Below, in pieces: positions 23,701-35,871 of a stretch of 64,000 bases of DNA. The number at the start of each line of letters is the position of its first letter. The first letter of the stretch is position 1. Origin of the DNA: Paramecium sonneborni (lineage: Eukaryota; Ciliophora; Oligohymenophorea; Peniculida; Parameciidae); the NCBI GenBank assembly GCA_905182985.1, contig CAJJDN010000043.1, positions 100,112 through 164,111 on the forward strand, read 5' to 3'. The notes under the pieces were generated by a model. That model was not told the origin of the DNA. It worked only from the letters and a program-made list of their open reading frames with translations, and ran no database searches. A program made the translations under genes and the position numbers.

Positions 23701-26367
23701 TTATTTAAAATTCATAGTCCCAAACCTTTAAATATTATTCAGCACCTACAGAAAATAGGTATTTCATATTAGGTGAGACTACAAAATCATTTAATGATTA
23801 TTTATGCATAAATGTTTATTCCCTAAGATAATATGCAGTGATTGTTTCATTAATTCTTTCAATTCCATAAATAATAATCCTACCATCAGAAGTTCCACAT
23901 AATAATTCTACATTATTTTCAGCCCATTTAAATATTTTTAAATTGAATCTAGTTTAAATCTTTAAAATTTATTATAATGATGATGTATCCCATAATTCAA
24001 TATTTGTAGAATTCTCAATTAATGATAATATTGCAGAATCTTTTGAGAATTATCCACAAACATTCTAAGATTGTATAGAATGTTGAATAGTCTTAATAGG
24101 TTAATAATCTCTACTAACATCATAAATTTTATAAATAGATTTGGCATCTCCAATTATTAACTACTAACCATTTGGACTATATTATATACATTTAATTTCT
24201 AAATCATGATATTTTCCTTCAAAAAGAATAGATGTTTATTCAATATCAAATATTCTATGAACTCCAGATTTGAATCCAGCTGCAAAATACATTCCAATTG
24301 GAGATGAAGATAAACAGACACATTTATCATCTTATGGAAATGTAAACTCATATACTTAATCTAATTTCTCAATATCCCATAATCTAATAGTGCAATCTTC
24401 TGATAATGTTATTAATAATTTTGAAAAAGAATGCATTTAAATTTAATTAATAACATTAGTATGTGATCTAATAACAGTTTTGTAATGATGACTACTAATA
24501 TCTAAAATACCTAATCCTCCTGTTGAAGTTCCACATGCTACTTATAAACCATCAATAGATATATCTAATGAAGTAATTATTCCTTCATGTTTAGCTTCAA
24601 TATAAAATTCATTGAAATCTAAAGGCCAAACTCTTAAAAATTAATCTAAACTCCCAGTAATACAAAAACCAGCTGATAAACAAACTGCTGTAACTGCATC
24701 ATTGTGTACTTTATATACTTACATTAATTTCTAACTTTAATAAGCTACTTAAAATAAATATCCATTTTTAGATCCAAAATAAATATTACTTACATTTTAA
24801 TCTTCATAATTAAATTCAAAATCAAAGTTAGTAAATGTAGTATTTCTAGCATGATGATTTAATACAACACTCGCTCCTGGTAAATGCTCTTCCTTAATTC
24901 TCCAAAATCTTATATTCTCATGTCCACATGATAATATTTTATTATTATCAACAGGAGAAAACTTGATAGCTATTACATTACATGAACTAGTTTATTTAGC
25001 AAATAGAATAGGTTTTCTATTAGATTCTATTTTTTCTAATCCCCAAACAATAATAATCTCTCGATTGTGTTCATCCTATCCAACAGTAACTAACATTTTA
25101 CGATCTTAACTAAATGAAATATAATTTAAATTAGAATAAGGAGTAGCAAATGCACTCAAACAATCACAATTATTTTTCCATATTCTAATAATTGCATTCT
25201 TTCCACTCTATCCACTTACTAACCATTCTCCATCTTTACTAACATCTAAACAACATATTGCCTTAGAGTGTCCCATAAAGAATTTTTATTTGCCATCTTA
25301 AATATTACTTTAAACTAATAATTATCCAGCTGCATAAGTTATTTACTTCTAAGTTTCTGTTTATCTTCCCCATTTAATATCTGGACAAGAATTAACTGTA
25401 AAACCTATAATCCTTTCTAATTATTGAATTGGATAAGGTTAAAGTGGATGATCTTATGCATCTACTGATTTACTTTATGCTACATTCTAATCTCCTGGTC
25501 TCTTTTTTACTAATTCCTCTATTTATTATGTATTATGTTATATTTAATTCTATTTAAATGATTTCTATGTTTCCTATTTGAATTTCTCTTTGTTCTCTTA
25601 TATTTTCTATAGATTATCCAAAATATCAGCTGTTACTTCTACTAAAGGTTACTTAAAAACATGTTGTTATACATCCAATGTTGGCCAATATGCAATCTAG
25701 TATTCTTCAGTCCATTTCTATCCTTTGGATAATTTAAATAACATTTATTTTGGCATAGTTTCCCAATCATAAAGATTGTCACTTGTATAAATTCCTCTTA
25801 TGTTCATTGAACTGCATATTTAAAATGACTTTAATGAGTGAATTCCTTTAAATGATTTATACAAACTATTTGGTAATAATCCAAAATTGCCTAAAAAGTA
25901 TTCAACATCTAAAATTAATATAGTCCATTTGTTTGGAGCATTCTTTGGATATGGAATCAATAATTAAGATTATTAAACCTATTTATAATTAAATATTGAT
26001 GATACATACTTTATGAACATCATACATATTTGATACTGTTAATTTAATTAAAGGATCTCTATCTTTTATTTGCAGATCAAAATGCATTGTAAAATATCTT
26101 CCCTTTATTGGAATGAATTCTATATAAATATATCGACCAGTTAATCCTAATTGTTTAATTCCTTAACATGGATCTGGAATCTAAACCATATTATTTGCTG
26201 ATATAGCTCCCAATAATCTTATTATCTTTCTACCTATTGAATTATCCTAACAATTAATTTACAACAAATACTTAAACTACTGAAACCTATCCTTTAGACT
26301 ATGTATGTGCTATCTCAAATACACCGAATTACTTGAAAACATCAACGAATGGATGTTACCAATTCAT
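20794..26367 (-). CDS. WDR90: WDR90/POC16-type centriolar protein (CFA20 domain plus WD40 propellers)
   Basis: A very large protein of about 1,800 residues, matching the usual size of WDR90 (about 1,750). It opens with MNWQHPFVDVFKQF, the start of the CFA20/DUF667 domain of WDR90 proteins, and continues with GLTGRYIYIEFIP, IRGIYTSDNLYDWETMP and FKLSKGQKW. A Q-rich linker leads into many WD40 blades, for example FMGHSKAICCLDVS, VACGTSTGGLG, LITLSEDCTIRLWD and VSVGNGKECTVVVWDF. A polyglutamine tract (22188-22243) interrupts a late linker before the final propeller. Introns of 25 and 31 nt occur within the CFA20 domain. WDR90/POC16 decorates centriole and basal-body microtubule walls, which suits a heavily ciliated cell. 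The C-terminal end at 20794 follows an intron near 20960. Confidence 0.85.
22188..22243. repeat. (TTA)n microsatellite encoding polyglutamine
   Basis: About 18 near-perfect TTA/TTG triplets on the + strand. Read on the - strand in the WDR90 frame they are TAA and CAA codons, that is a run of about 18-20 glutamines under the ciliate code. The purely trinucleotide nature keeps the frame open whatever the copy number. Confidence 0.85.
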
Positions 26368-26546
26368 TTATTCAAATTCAAATATTATTTATTTATAAAT
26401 TTTAAGTTATTATATATATATGTATATAAATATTTGTTTATTATTATTTCATATGTTCCATTATCAATTATCAATTTAATATTTGTAATAATATCCAATT
26501 AAATCATGACATTATTCAAATACATTTCCACTTATTTTCTTTTTCA

Positions 26547-27934
26547 ATGGACAGACCAACAATCGAATAACTATTCAAAATCATATTTGAAATCAATAAA
26601 GACTAGCATTTCATTTTCTGTCATGCCTGTTAATTAAAATTTCCTATTGTAGAACCAGAATAAGCAACTTAATATATACATCACTTCTCTAAAGATCATG
26701 TTTATAACCTTTCAATTCTTGCTACTAAAGAAATTATGAAATCTAAAGAAGCTGCAAAAAAAGATAATCCAATTTCCTAAGTTATTCCTTTATTCGATTT
26801 AGAAAAAGCACTCCACATCTAATAATAATAATCTAAAAATGGTAATCTCTATATTCATATATTTTAGTACTTCATTAATATCTAAAAGATTGTATTGTTA
26901 AATTACCAAGCATTTATGATTAACTTGAACTCAATAACTTAGAAGCATATATGAGTACTCTTCGAAGATTATATTTGCATTTACTTAATCATAATACTTC
27001 TATTCTTACTACTGAACTTTGTTTCTCATTTGTCGAAATCTATAAAACTGATAAAGACCTTTAGTTAATTAGAAAAATTGTTAAAGCTTTTAATTTCCCA
27101 TTAAATCAAAATTAAATACTTATCCTTAATCCTCATAAATTAACCTCTCCTAACTTATATCTTGATTTATTTGTTGAATTTTATTAAATCTTTATCAATG
27201 ACTTAATGGATTTAGGTTTATCTAAAGAATGTCTTATTTATCATCTTGCAAAAATTGGAACACCAATCAACAAAATTATTGATTTAAAACTTTATGAAAT
27301 TAAAGATAAAATTGATGATCTCATTAATAAAGGAATTAATGAAGAATAAAATATTTTCTTTTTAACAATTATTGAAAAATTAGAACGTTACGAAACACTT
27401 AATAGTCATTCTTATATATTTTCTAAATGGAATACAGAATCTTAATTAAGAAAATGGCTTAGATAAATTAGAAATCGTATTAGAGATTCAACTACTGATG
27501 AAAAATACAAAAGTTTCTTAGCAACTGCTTCTCTTCAATAAATTCAACATTGGAATAAGATTCAAATTTAAAATGAGAAGAATTCCACTAAAGATATGAT
27601 TTCTATCTTAGAAACAATTAATCAAAATAAAAATTAATCAAAAAAAAAAATTAAATTATCAAATGAATAAAGTAATATCATTCATAAAAATTAATCAAAT
27701 TATGTTTAATTAGAAAGATAAACTTAGGAAGAAACAGAAAAAAATGGATTCAATATCAATTTTATTGAATTACAATCTGAGAGTTATTCGGAACAAGACT
27801 CAAATAATATATAAATTAAAAATATTATACAAAAAAATCCTATAAAAAAAAACTTGTGCCTAACTATAAATTAAGATGAGAGTCTGGATAATTAAAAATA
27901 AAAAGCTTATCTAAAAAAGACATCTAAAAGATGA
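26547..27934 (+). CDS. Unknown protein with N-terminal Cys/His cluster, 453 aa
   Basis: A 26-nt intron (26842-26867, GTAATCTC...TTTTAG) leaves exactly 454 codons. Near residue 22 there is a possible zinc-binding cluster, FIFCHACQLKF followed by HHFSKDH, spaced like a degenerate C2H2 finger. The middle (residues 90-300) is mostly helical with long L/I/K-rich segments, and the last third is low-complexity, K/N/Q-rich and charged. No named family is recognised. It lies between the start of the divergent WDR90-type gene and the LITAF-like gene. Confidence 0.75.
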
Positions 27935-28116
27935 AATTATTATATGTTTAAAACATAAAATTACATGATTATTTTAAATAAATTATTCTATTGAACTAAG
28001 GGATGATTAAATAAATGATTTATGTTCATTTGATATATTCATAATTATATTAATTAACATTTTAAATCAAAAATGAAATAATATGGAAATTTATATTAAT
28101 AAAAAATATAATAATA

Positions 28117-28472
28117 ATGAGTCAATCTAATGTTGGATAACAATAATAAAAGACAGTTATTTGTAATAACACAGAAGTTTAGTTGATGGTGCCATAGCAG
28201 CCATAAAATATTTAATTTACAAGACAACCACACATAGTTTATTGTACTAATTGTAACAATCAAATTTAAACACATGTTTAACTTAAAGTTGGTAAAGGTC
28301 AATTAATGATGGCGTTAATTATGTTGCCTAAATTGCTTTTGTAATGATATGAATCATTAAGTATGTTAGTGCTTGCGTAATTCCATTATTGATGGATGAT
28401 TGTCGAGATGCAGTTCATTTGTGTCCAGTTTGTAAAGCTGAAGTAGGAAGAAAGAATTTCATCTTTGAATGA
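28117..28472 (+). CDS. LITAF-domain-like protein, 108 aa
   Basis: A short protein with the LITAF (SIMPLE) layout: a proline/glutamine N-terminus, CTNCNNQIQTHVQ as the first CxxC half, a hydrophobic stretch (MMALIMLPKLLFACVIPLLM), then AVHLCPVCKAEVG as the HxCPxC half. In LITAF proteins the two halves form one zinc site while the hydrophobic part dips into the late-endosomal membrane. The single 29-nt intron lies in the hydrophobic segment, and splicing leaves exactly 109 codons. The cysteine-containing hydrophobic part and HxCPxC are diagnostic. Function in endosomal sorting is inferred from the family. Confidence 0.8.
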
Positions 28473-28535
28473 TTTATGCAATAATGAAAATCAACTTAAT
28501 AAATATATTTTAATTATTTTATCAAAAACTACGAC

Positions 28536-29616
28536 ATGATAGGGAATCTTATGAGTTAGGAAAGCTATCCAAATCAAATTTTATAATAATAAATTTAATT
28601 ATAGAATGTCTATCACAGTTTTGATGGAACAGAGTCAAGAATAAGAGTATATATATAAATATTTAATTATATAGATGGATCATATTTTAAAAGTATAATC
28701 CTAGTTTATCAAATGTTTAAATAATCTTATACGTCATTAAAATAATAAGAAAAAATCAAATACAATAGTATTACCTTATTAAGGAACTAATTTATATGTA
28801 TGATATTTTATAAATTTATTAAGGTGCACTTTAAAGATGAAATAAATCTTAAAAAGGCTAAGGTCTTAGAATCTACTGATAGTACTTTTGGTTAGTTTTC
28901 TTTATTCAACACTTAGATTCCATTTATACCTTGTATTACAATAATGATATTTAGTTCCATACTAAAATATAGCTCCTCATTATTCTTAAGAAATGACATT
29001 TTAAAGAATGAATCCTATAATGCAAAGTCAGGATAGATATATAGCTTAGCCTAAACAAGTTCACTAATAAGCTAATCATTTTAAAAAGAAAGATTAATTT
29101 TTAATTTTTTCAAATAAGGCTGAAGAATCACAATCAGTAAATTCAGATGAGTAAGATTTTGAGGAGAAGATGTCTGATAATTCATTTTAAATAAAGAAGA
29201 AGAAAAAAATAAGTAAGGTAAATGATACGAAAAACATAACCAAAAATTTTTCAAAGGCGATTATCAGTTATATTACTTAAAATAAAGATATTGGTTTGAA
29301 ATTATTAGATGCAAGAGAATTTGAAGATTTTCTATAGATTTTGAAAGAGAAAAAGAATAAGATGACTAATATATAATAATTAAGAGAATTATGGATAGAT
29401 AGTGATGAAGAAAAGTTAAAATAATTTAATAAGACGTTTAGAATTTTTAGGTAAATAGAGAAGATATAAAATAGTCAATATTTTTTAAGATAGCAATCTG
29501 TTGCATATATATATAATTCTCGAATAATGAACACAGGATGGCATTTAAAATATAGATATAATTTGCTTAGAGCGTTAAGAGAGCCTTAAAATTTCAAATA
29601 CATAAAAGATATTTGA
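28536..29616 (+). CDS. Unknown nuclear-like basic protein, 334 aa
   Basis: Introns of 28, 26 and 22 nt leave exactly 335 codons, strong support for a real gene. The N-terminal 150 residues are Q/N/P-rich. A lysine run (QIKKKKKISK) follows an acidic patch and could be a nuclear localisation signal. The C-terminal 130 residues look folded and helical, with conserved-looking aromatic and basic positions (LRELWIDSDEEKLKQF, TGWHLKYRYNLLRALREP). I cannot place it in a family; a DNA- or RNA-associated role is only a guess from charge and layout. Confidence 0.72.
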
Positions 29617-29645
29617 TTTAAAAATTATAATCTATTAAATAAAGA

Positions 29646-30800
29646 TCATAATTTAGCTTTAGGAACAATGCCATCACTTTTAATTTCTTGAATAGTAGTC
29701 ACACCCATTAGTTGCATGGTAGAAATTAATTCAGACTATAAAATTTAAAACATTTTATTGAGTCCTTCTTTTCCACCAATGGCTGTACTATAAATAGCAG
29801 GTCTTCCAACAAATACACATTTAGCACCTAAAGCTAAACATTTATAAACATCAGTTCCATTCCTTACTCCACTATCTACATAAACCTCTAATTAACCAGC
29901 TGCTGCTGCTACTATTTCTGGTAACATATCTACTGTAGCTCTTACTGTATCTAATTATCTTCCACCATGATTTGAAACCCATATAGCATCAACTCCATGT
30001 TAGACTGCTAATTTTGCATCTTCTCCACATTAAATTCCTTTCAAAATTATTGGAACCTTAGTAATTGATCTTAACCATTTAATATCATTCCAATTAACTT
30101 TTTAATCTAATTATTCAGCAAAAAATTTTAGTAATCCTGATCCTTAATTATTTGCTACTGACTAAAGTTAAATGTTTGCCTCTTTTGCTAATTCTTCCAA
30201 AATCTCTAATTTCAAGTGAGGAGGTAACACAAATCTTATATATCTATAATAAAATACCTTTATTTTTCATCAGCTTCTCTCTTACCTAATATTGGAGCAT
30301 CTACTGTTAATACTAAACCTTTAAATCCTTCTTTCTCTGCTTTTCTAACTAATGCTTCTGTCAATGATCTATTTTTTTGTATATACAATTATTAGAATCT
30401 CAACCCATCTTTATTATGTCTAGCTACTTCAGATTAAGATAAAGTTGATAAAGTAGTTAATGTAAATGGTACCTTCCATTAATGAGCTTATGATGCAGTT
30501 ACTTCCTCACCTAAAGGATGAGCCTTTTTATATTATTATCTATACTAATTTCAACATAGCTACTGGTGCTAAACCTATTGGTAAATCAATATCATGACCC
30601 AATATTTTGGTTTTTGTACAAATTTTAGATACATCTCTTAACACTCTTGGGTTCAAGTAAATCCTCTAAAATGCATCTATATTCTCTCTTTTTGTAATTT
30701 CTTCATTTGCTCCTGATCTATAGTATTAATATGCATTTGAATCTAATTTTACTGATGCTAATTATTCCAATTCTCTTAAAGAAATAAAATTTGTTGTCAT
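29646..30800 (-). CDS. FMN-dependent 2-hydroxy-acid oxidase (glycolate/lactate oxidase family), 369 aa
   Basis: A TIM-barrel flavoenzyme oxidising an L-2-hydroxy acid to the 2-keto acid with FMN. The start is typical ([19 protein letters not shown], then YYRSGANEE). In order come [10 protein letters not shown], the strand [18 protein letters not shown], the catalytic-lysine strand IILKGI, the active-site SNHGGRQLD with catalytic histidine and substrate arginine, and the FMN phosphate loop [11 protein letters not shown]...[12 protein letters not shown]. Two introns (22 and 23 nt) leave exactly 370 codons, normal for the family (about 360). No C-terminal peroxisomal SKL is present (ends KLQ-free: ...PKAKL). 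The latter ends in AKL, which could act as a weak PTS1-like signal. Substrate preference is not predictable. Confidence 0.93.
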
Positions 30801-31357
30801 TAATTTTTTTGTTTTTATTTAATTTATAATACATTTTACACAACTGAATTTATTAAATTTCAAGTATTTATTTTATTAATTAATCAAAGAAAATCATGCC
30901 AATAAAATTATATATCTAGTGCCAGTCTTAATCTTTATTAAGCTAATTTGATTTTATTTAAATAAATAATTAATTCTATATTCAATTGTATTTAAAATAA
31001 AAAATAATTGATACCATTTAATAATATATTCAAATTCATGTTAATGATTATAATTATGTTACAATTTGAAGAAATTATTTAACTCTTATGTAATTAACTT
31101 TATGTTTAAAATAATTAAAAATGAAAACATTGCTTTTCTATAAAAAATTGCGTTTTCATTTCCCTATTCCAAAATTGTTTTTGCTTTTGATTCTTTTATC
31201 TTATCAGACTAACAACAATAAATTAGTTAATTGACAGCCAGAAAAGAATGAGAGTAAAAAAGTTCTTTTCATATACCTATAAAATTAAATGAAATCTTTA
31301 ATATGTGAAAAGTAAATAATAATTTTAGCAATCATTAAATTTATAAACGATAATTAA
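30801..31357. other. Divergent intergenic region, no gene seen
   Basis: 557 bp between the divergent starts of the hydroxy-acid oxidase and the K+ channel, long for this window. It is AT-rich on both strands with frequent TGA and no coding-like frame. It presumably holds both promoters; no motif could be singled out. Confidence 0.6.
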
Positions 31358-34037
31358 ATGCTTTCATAAAACAGTAGTAGATATCTTTTAGAGAATAAAA
31401 TGGGACCAGTGTTGCGACATGATCCTCATCCATTTAAAAGTTATGAAAAAGATAGATCACCATCAAGACTATCGATAGAATCTGAGCAGTAGCTTAAGAT
31501 AAATAATAATGAAGGTATAAAGATGAGTGTACACGAGAGTGCAGATAAAAAGAAAAATATAAATTTTAATATTGCTAGGAGGAAATCCACAAAGTCTCAA
31601 TAAGTAAAGGTATTGTAAATAGTAATAGTTAAATAAGCGGAAATCAGATTAAGGTAGAAAATTTGAAGGATTGTCAATTTTAAGAACTATGTAGCAGAAT
31701 TAACTTATTTAAAAGTTTACAAATACTTTGTTCATGAAATCATATATTTTATCTGAACATAATAAATACCTTTTGAATTAAGAAAGTTATTTGTAATCTA
31801 AGGTTGATAAAACAAAAAACTAAAGTATAAATATTGTGATAATAAACAGATTAAAATTAATATATTACAACAAATATATTTGCACCTGGAAGCTAATTAG
31901 TGCTTGTATGGGATGTGAGTGCAACATTTTTTCATTGTTTTAGTTTATGGCTTTGTCCATTTGTATCATCATTTATAAAAGATAATAGTTATAATGCAGC
32001 AGAGATGTTTTTAATAATTCATATAATAATTGATATTATAATCAATTTGAACAGACCTATAATGATCTAAGGAGAAATAATTTTTGATAAATTGGAAATT
32101 ATATAACATTACTTTAAAGGATAATTACTGGAAGATCTCATAAGTTTAACGATGTGGTTTTTAATGTATTTTGATTTTAATTAAATACCTGTGACTAATG
32201 AGATAATAGCAATAATACTTTTAACAATAACAATTTTAAAGGTGAAACGAAATTACGAAAATTTTATAGAATCTCTATATTTATAAGGAGCTGTAAATTA
32301 ATTGGTAGATTTAATAACATTAATAGTGATGATATATTTCTTTGCACATTTAATGGCATGTGTATTTCATCATGTAGGTGATATAACAAGTGATACTGAG
32401 AATTGTTGGTTGATTCATTATAATTTATTACAAAAGCCAATATCGGTTAAATATAATCATTCATTTTATTGGGCTACTATGACTATGGTAACTGTAGGAT
32501 ATGGAGATATTACTCCACAAAATGAAGCAGAATTAGTGACAGTTAATTTATTAATGCTTTTATCAAGTTGTATGTTTGGTTATTCAATGAGTTCTATTGG
32601 AATGATTTTAAAGAGTATTCAAGATGCTAAATACAAATGTAAAAGATCACTTATTCTAATGAACTCTTATATGAGATAAAGTCAAGTTGATTAATAGATT
32701 TAAAGTAGAGTGAGAGATTTTATCAAGTATCAACTAGAAATGGAATCTAAAGAAAATAATGAAGATGTTAATCAAATTATAAATGATTTACCTAATTAAT
32801 TAAAGTAAGAATTATAAACAAATATTTAAATGAACATTATGTAAAAAATCAAGATTATTACAACTCAGTTCACAAAATAAACTTAATCAGAAGTATCTTA
32901 AAATCTTGTACAATTTAAATTTACTCCTGGAGATTATATTTATCACCAAGAATAAATAGACAATAATTTGTATATATTTTTAATTTATTATTATTTAGAT
33001 ATTATATTAAAGAAGGATAAATTTAAATTACTGAAGAAAAGAGTGGAAAAGTCTTATAAATAATTAAATCTTCTAGTACCTTTGGAGAATACTAATTTTT
33101 TACAGGTCTTTCTACTAAGACTTGTGCTTAAAGTATAGGATTCTCTGAAATTTATTAAATTAAAAGAGAAATCTTTCTTAAGATCATAAGGTCTTGCAAT
33201 AAAGATTTTGAAAGGTTTCATAATATCAAAGATAATTTGATTATTAATTCAAATTATTATGTTATCTTATAATGTTGCAATTTCTGTAAGTTATATACTC
33301 ATTTAAATATTGATTGTCCATTACTCAACTACAAACCAGATGTTTAAATTCTATCTATAAGAGAATAAAGGAAATATCCGTTTCATCATAGGAAAACATT
33401 TGTAAGAATGGGTGATAAAATAAAATCTTTATCTATCTAATAATAAATAAATAATGCAGTTGAAGACTTTTTGGAGAAATAGAGTTCATTTCATGAAGTA
33501 ATTAGAGAAATTCAAAAGCATTCTGAAGAAAGTCCAAATACTTAACAATAATAAATGATTTAAATTGAAATCAAAAGCAGTGAAGATTAACCTATTGAAA
33601 ATTAAGGATCTCATATACATCCTTCAACTACTTCAAATACGACTACTACTGGACCTCCACCATTAGCTATGATGAGAGTAAAATCTAGTAGATATGTTTT
33701 CAATTAATAATCAAAAGGGTCTCATCCTAAAAATTATTTTGTTATGGGGGGAAATAATAATAAAATTACTAAAGAACTTATATTCAAAGAAAACTCATTT
33801 ATTTACTATCTTTATTTTATTTATTAGTTTCACTCCAATGAAATAGATCAAATGAAAGAGTATCAGACTTACATGCCTTAAAATAATTGTTCAAATTCTA
33901 TCAAATTAAGAGAAAAATATCTTGACAAAAAACAAGCTGCCAGATAAGCAATTGATATTAATGGTTTATCCAAAACTTACATTTCTATTAGACAAAGAGA
34001 CTTACTCTCATCTTAAATTATCTAGCCTCACTGTTGA
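31358..34037 (+). CDS. Cyclic-nucleotide-gated-type K+ channel
   Basis: A six-helix channel of the CNG/HCN/EAG superfamily. After a cytosolic N-terminus, S1 begins at SATFFHCFSLWLCPFV; S5 is LVDLITLIVMIYFFAHLMAC; the pore is SFYWATMTMVTVGYGDITPQ with the K+-selective GYGD filter; and S6 follows. The C-linker and a cNMP-binding domain (FKFTPGDYIYHQE, STFGEYQFFTGL) come next, then a Cys/His cluster (CCNFCKLYTHLNIDC) and a long unstructured tail. Introns of 28, 25 and 29 nt are needed. The phosphate cassette has FGEY but no clear arginine, so ligand gating is uncertain. Paramecium has a large family of such channels. A relic of a related gene follows immediately downstream. Confidence 0.88.
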
Positions 34038-34229
34038 AATAAAATACATTTTGAATAAATCAATCAATAATAATCTATTTACTTAAATAATAATTTTTAT
34101 AAATAATTTATTCACATAGTATAATTGTATTTAAGAAATCATAACTTTCTCCCTAATCTTCTTATATCAAATATTTTAACGATTATTCCTCTTCAAATAT
34201 TTAATAAGAAAGTGTACGAAATTAAGAAG

Positions 34230-35600
34230 AAATACTCAGCTAAATATCAGTGAATCTCATTAAGATATTACATAATAATTACATCCATTAATTTATTTAT
34301 AACTAATATAACATTAAATAGAAGAACATCTTTAGCTGAATAAAATAAAATCATTCAAAAATTCAAAAAAAAACTATTATAATTTTCATACTTCATACTG
34401 TAAAAATTTAAGAATTCCTTTTAATTTATTGAAAATTATTTACAGAAGGATAACTCAAAAAAACTTCAGGTATTTATTACATTATTATATAGTTTAGATC
34501 CTCAAGAAAAATTAAAATAATATTATATTTCCTTCTAAATTTTTAATATTCTTTTACTTTTTATTTCTCTCTGGATTTGTGCTCTTATTGTATTATTAAT
34601 TAAATTAACTTAACTTAAAGATACTTTTTGAGATTAAATTTGAATAATTGAATTTTAATATTAATTATTTAAACAATTTTTCTCTGAGTATTTTTTATTT
34701 GTTTTATATGTAATTCTTCTTAAGGATTAAAATAATTTATTTCTTTCAATATTTCGAATTATTAGAAAAAATTATCATTATAATAATATCCAAATTAAAA
34801 TTAATGATATATAAGAATATAATATCATTTCAAAATGAAATCTATTTTTAATTTTTTGATTATTTATTTATAACTATCAATGTCTTTGAAATAATTATTT
34901 CACTAAATAAAGAAATTTATTTTGAAGATTAAATAATTAACATTCGATATGATATTTTTAATAGATACTTTAAAAAGTCATCGATTTTGAGTGTGATCTT
35001 GATATTTATTTGGATTATTATATATTATAGAATAATAGAAGAAAAAAGTATCATTCAAGTGTTTGCAATCCATACTCAATGAATGCAATAAGAATTTTGC
35101 TGAAAGAATTTAATGACATCAAATAAATTTATAAGTATTACATCTGAATATTAAAGAAAATCAGTCATAATCATGAATTAATATATGAAATCTTATAATA
35201 TTGATGAATAAATTTAAATTAAAGTGAGAAACAATCTCAAATATTTAATTTACAATTAAAAATCTTATAATAACGACGAAAATATATTAGTTAAAAAATT
35301 ATCTAGAGGTCTATAATAAGAATTAAATGTAGATATTAGTGGAAAGATTATTAAAATTCTAAAATTATCATCTTGTAATTTAAGTAAATAAATTGTGCAA
35401 GTAATTCAAAACATGGTTTAAAATAGTATATTTTTCACATGGTAAATTTGTTTAAGAAGGAGAAAAAATTTTAAATGATGATGAATTGTTTTTGTAAAAA
35501 TTATCATTTATCTAGATATTATATAATTAAGGGGAATGTAAGCTTTATTTTGAATACTACAAATTTGTTTATTTATACATTAGGATAATGGAGAAGCATC
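34230..35600 (+). pseudogene. Decayed cyclic-nucleotide-gated-type channel relic
   Basis: Scattered pieces match the neighbouring channels in order but in changing frames with TGA stops between them. First is an N-terminal segment near 34360-34480 (IIQKFKKKLL, then NSFQFIENYL). An S1-like helix lies near 34495-34600 (SLDPQEKLKQYY, then LLLFISLWICALIV). A clear C-linker covers 35225-35400 (VRNNLKYLIYNQ, LVKKLSRGLQQELNVDISGK, QIVQVIQNM). A cNMP-domain fragment follows in another frame (GKFVQEGEKIL) near 35440-35600. No pore (GYGD) was found. The boundaries are approximate. Confidence 0.7.
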
Positions 35601-35871
35601 AAATATGAATTTTTACAGATTTTATGATTGGACAATAGATATTATAATAAAGATAAAATATAAAATTTTATTAAGTATCAACCTCATAATGATTTAAGAC
35701 GTATTTTGATTTAAATAGAAGCTTAACATTGATGTATCAGAGATGTTGCTAAAGGTCCATTCAAAGGAGATAAGTATTTACTGTAAAATAGATAAGTCAA
35801 AAATAGAAAAATAATCATTGAAAATGAAGTTAATTAATTATAAACATTTGAAATATTAATATTTAATATAT

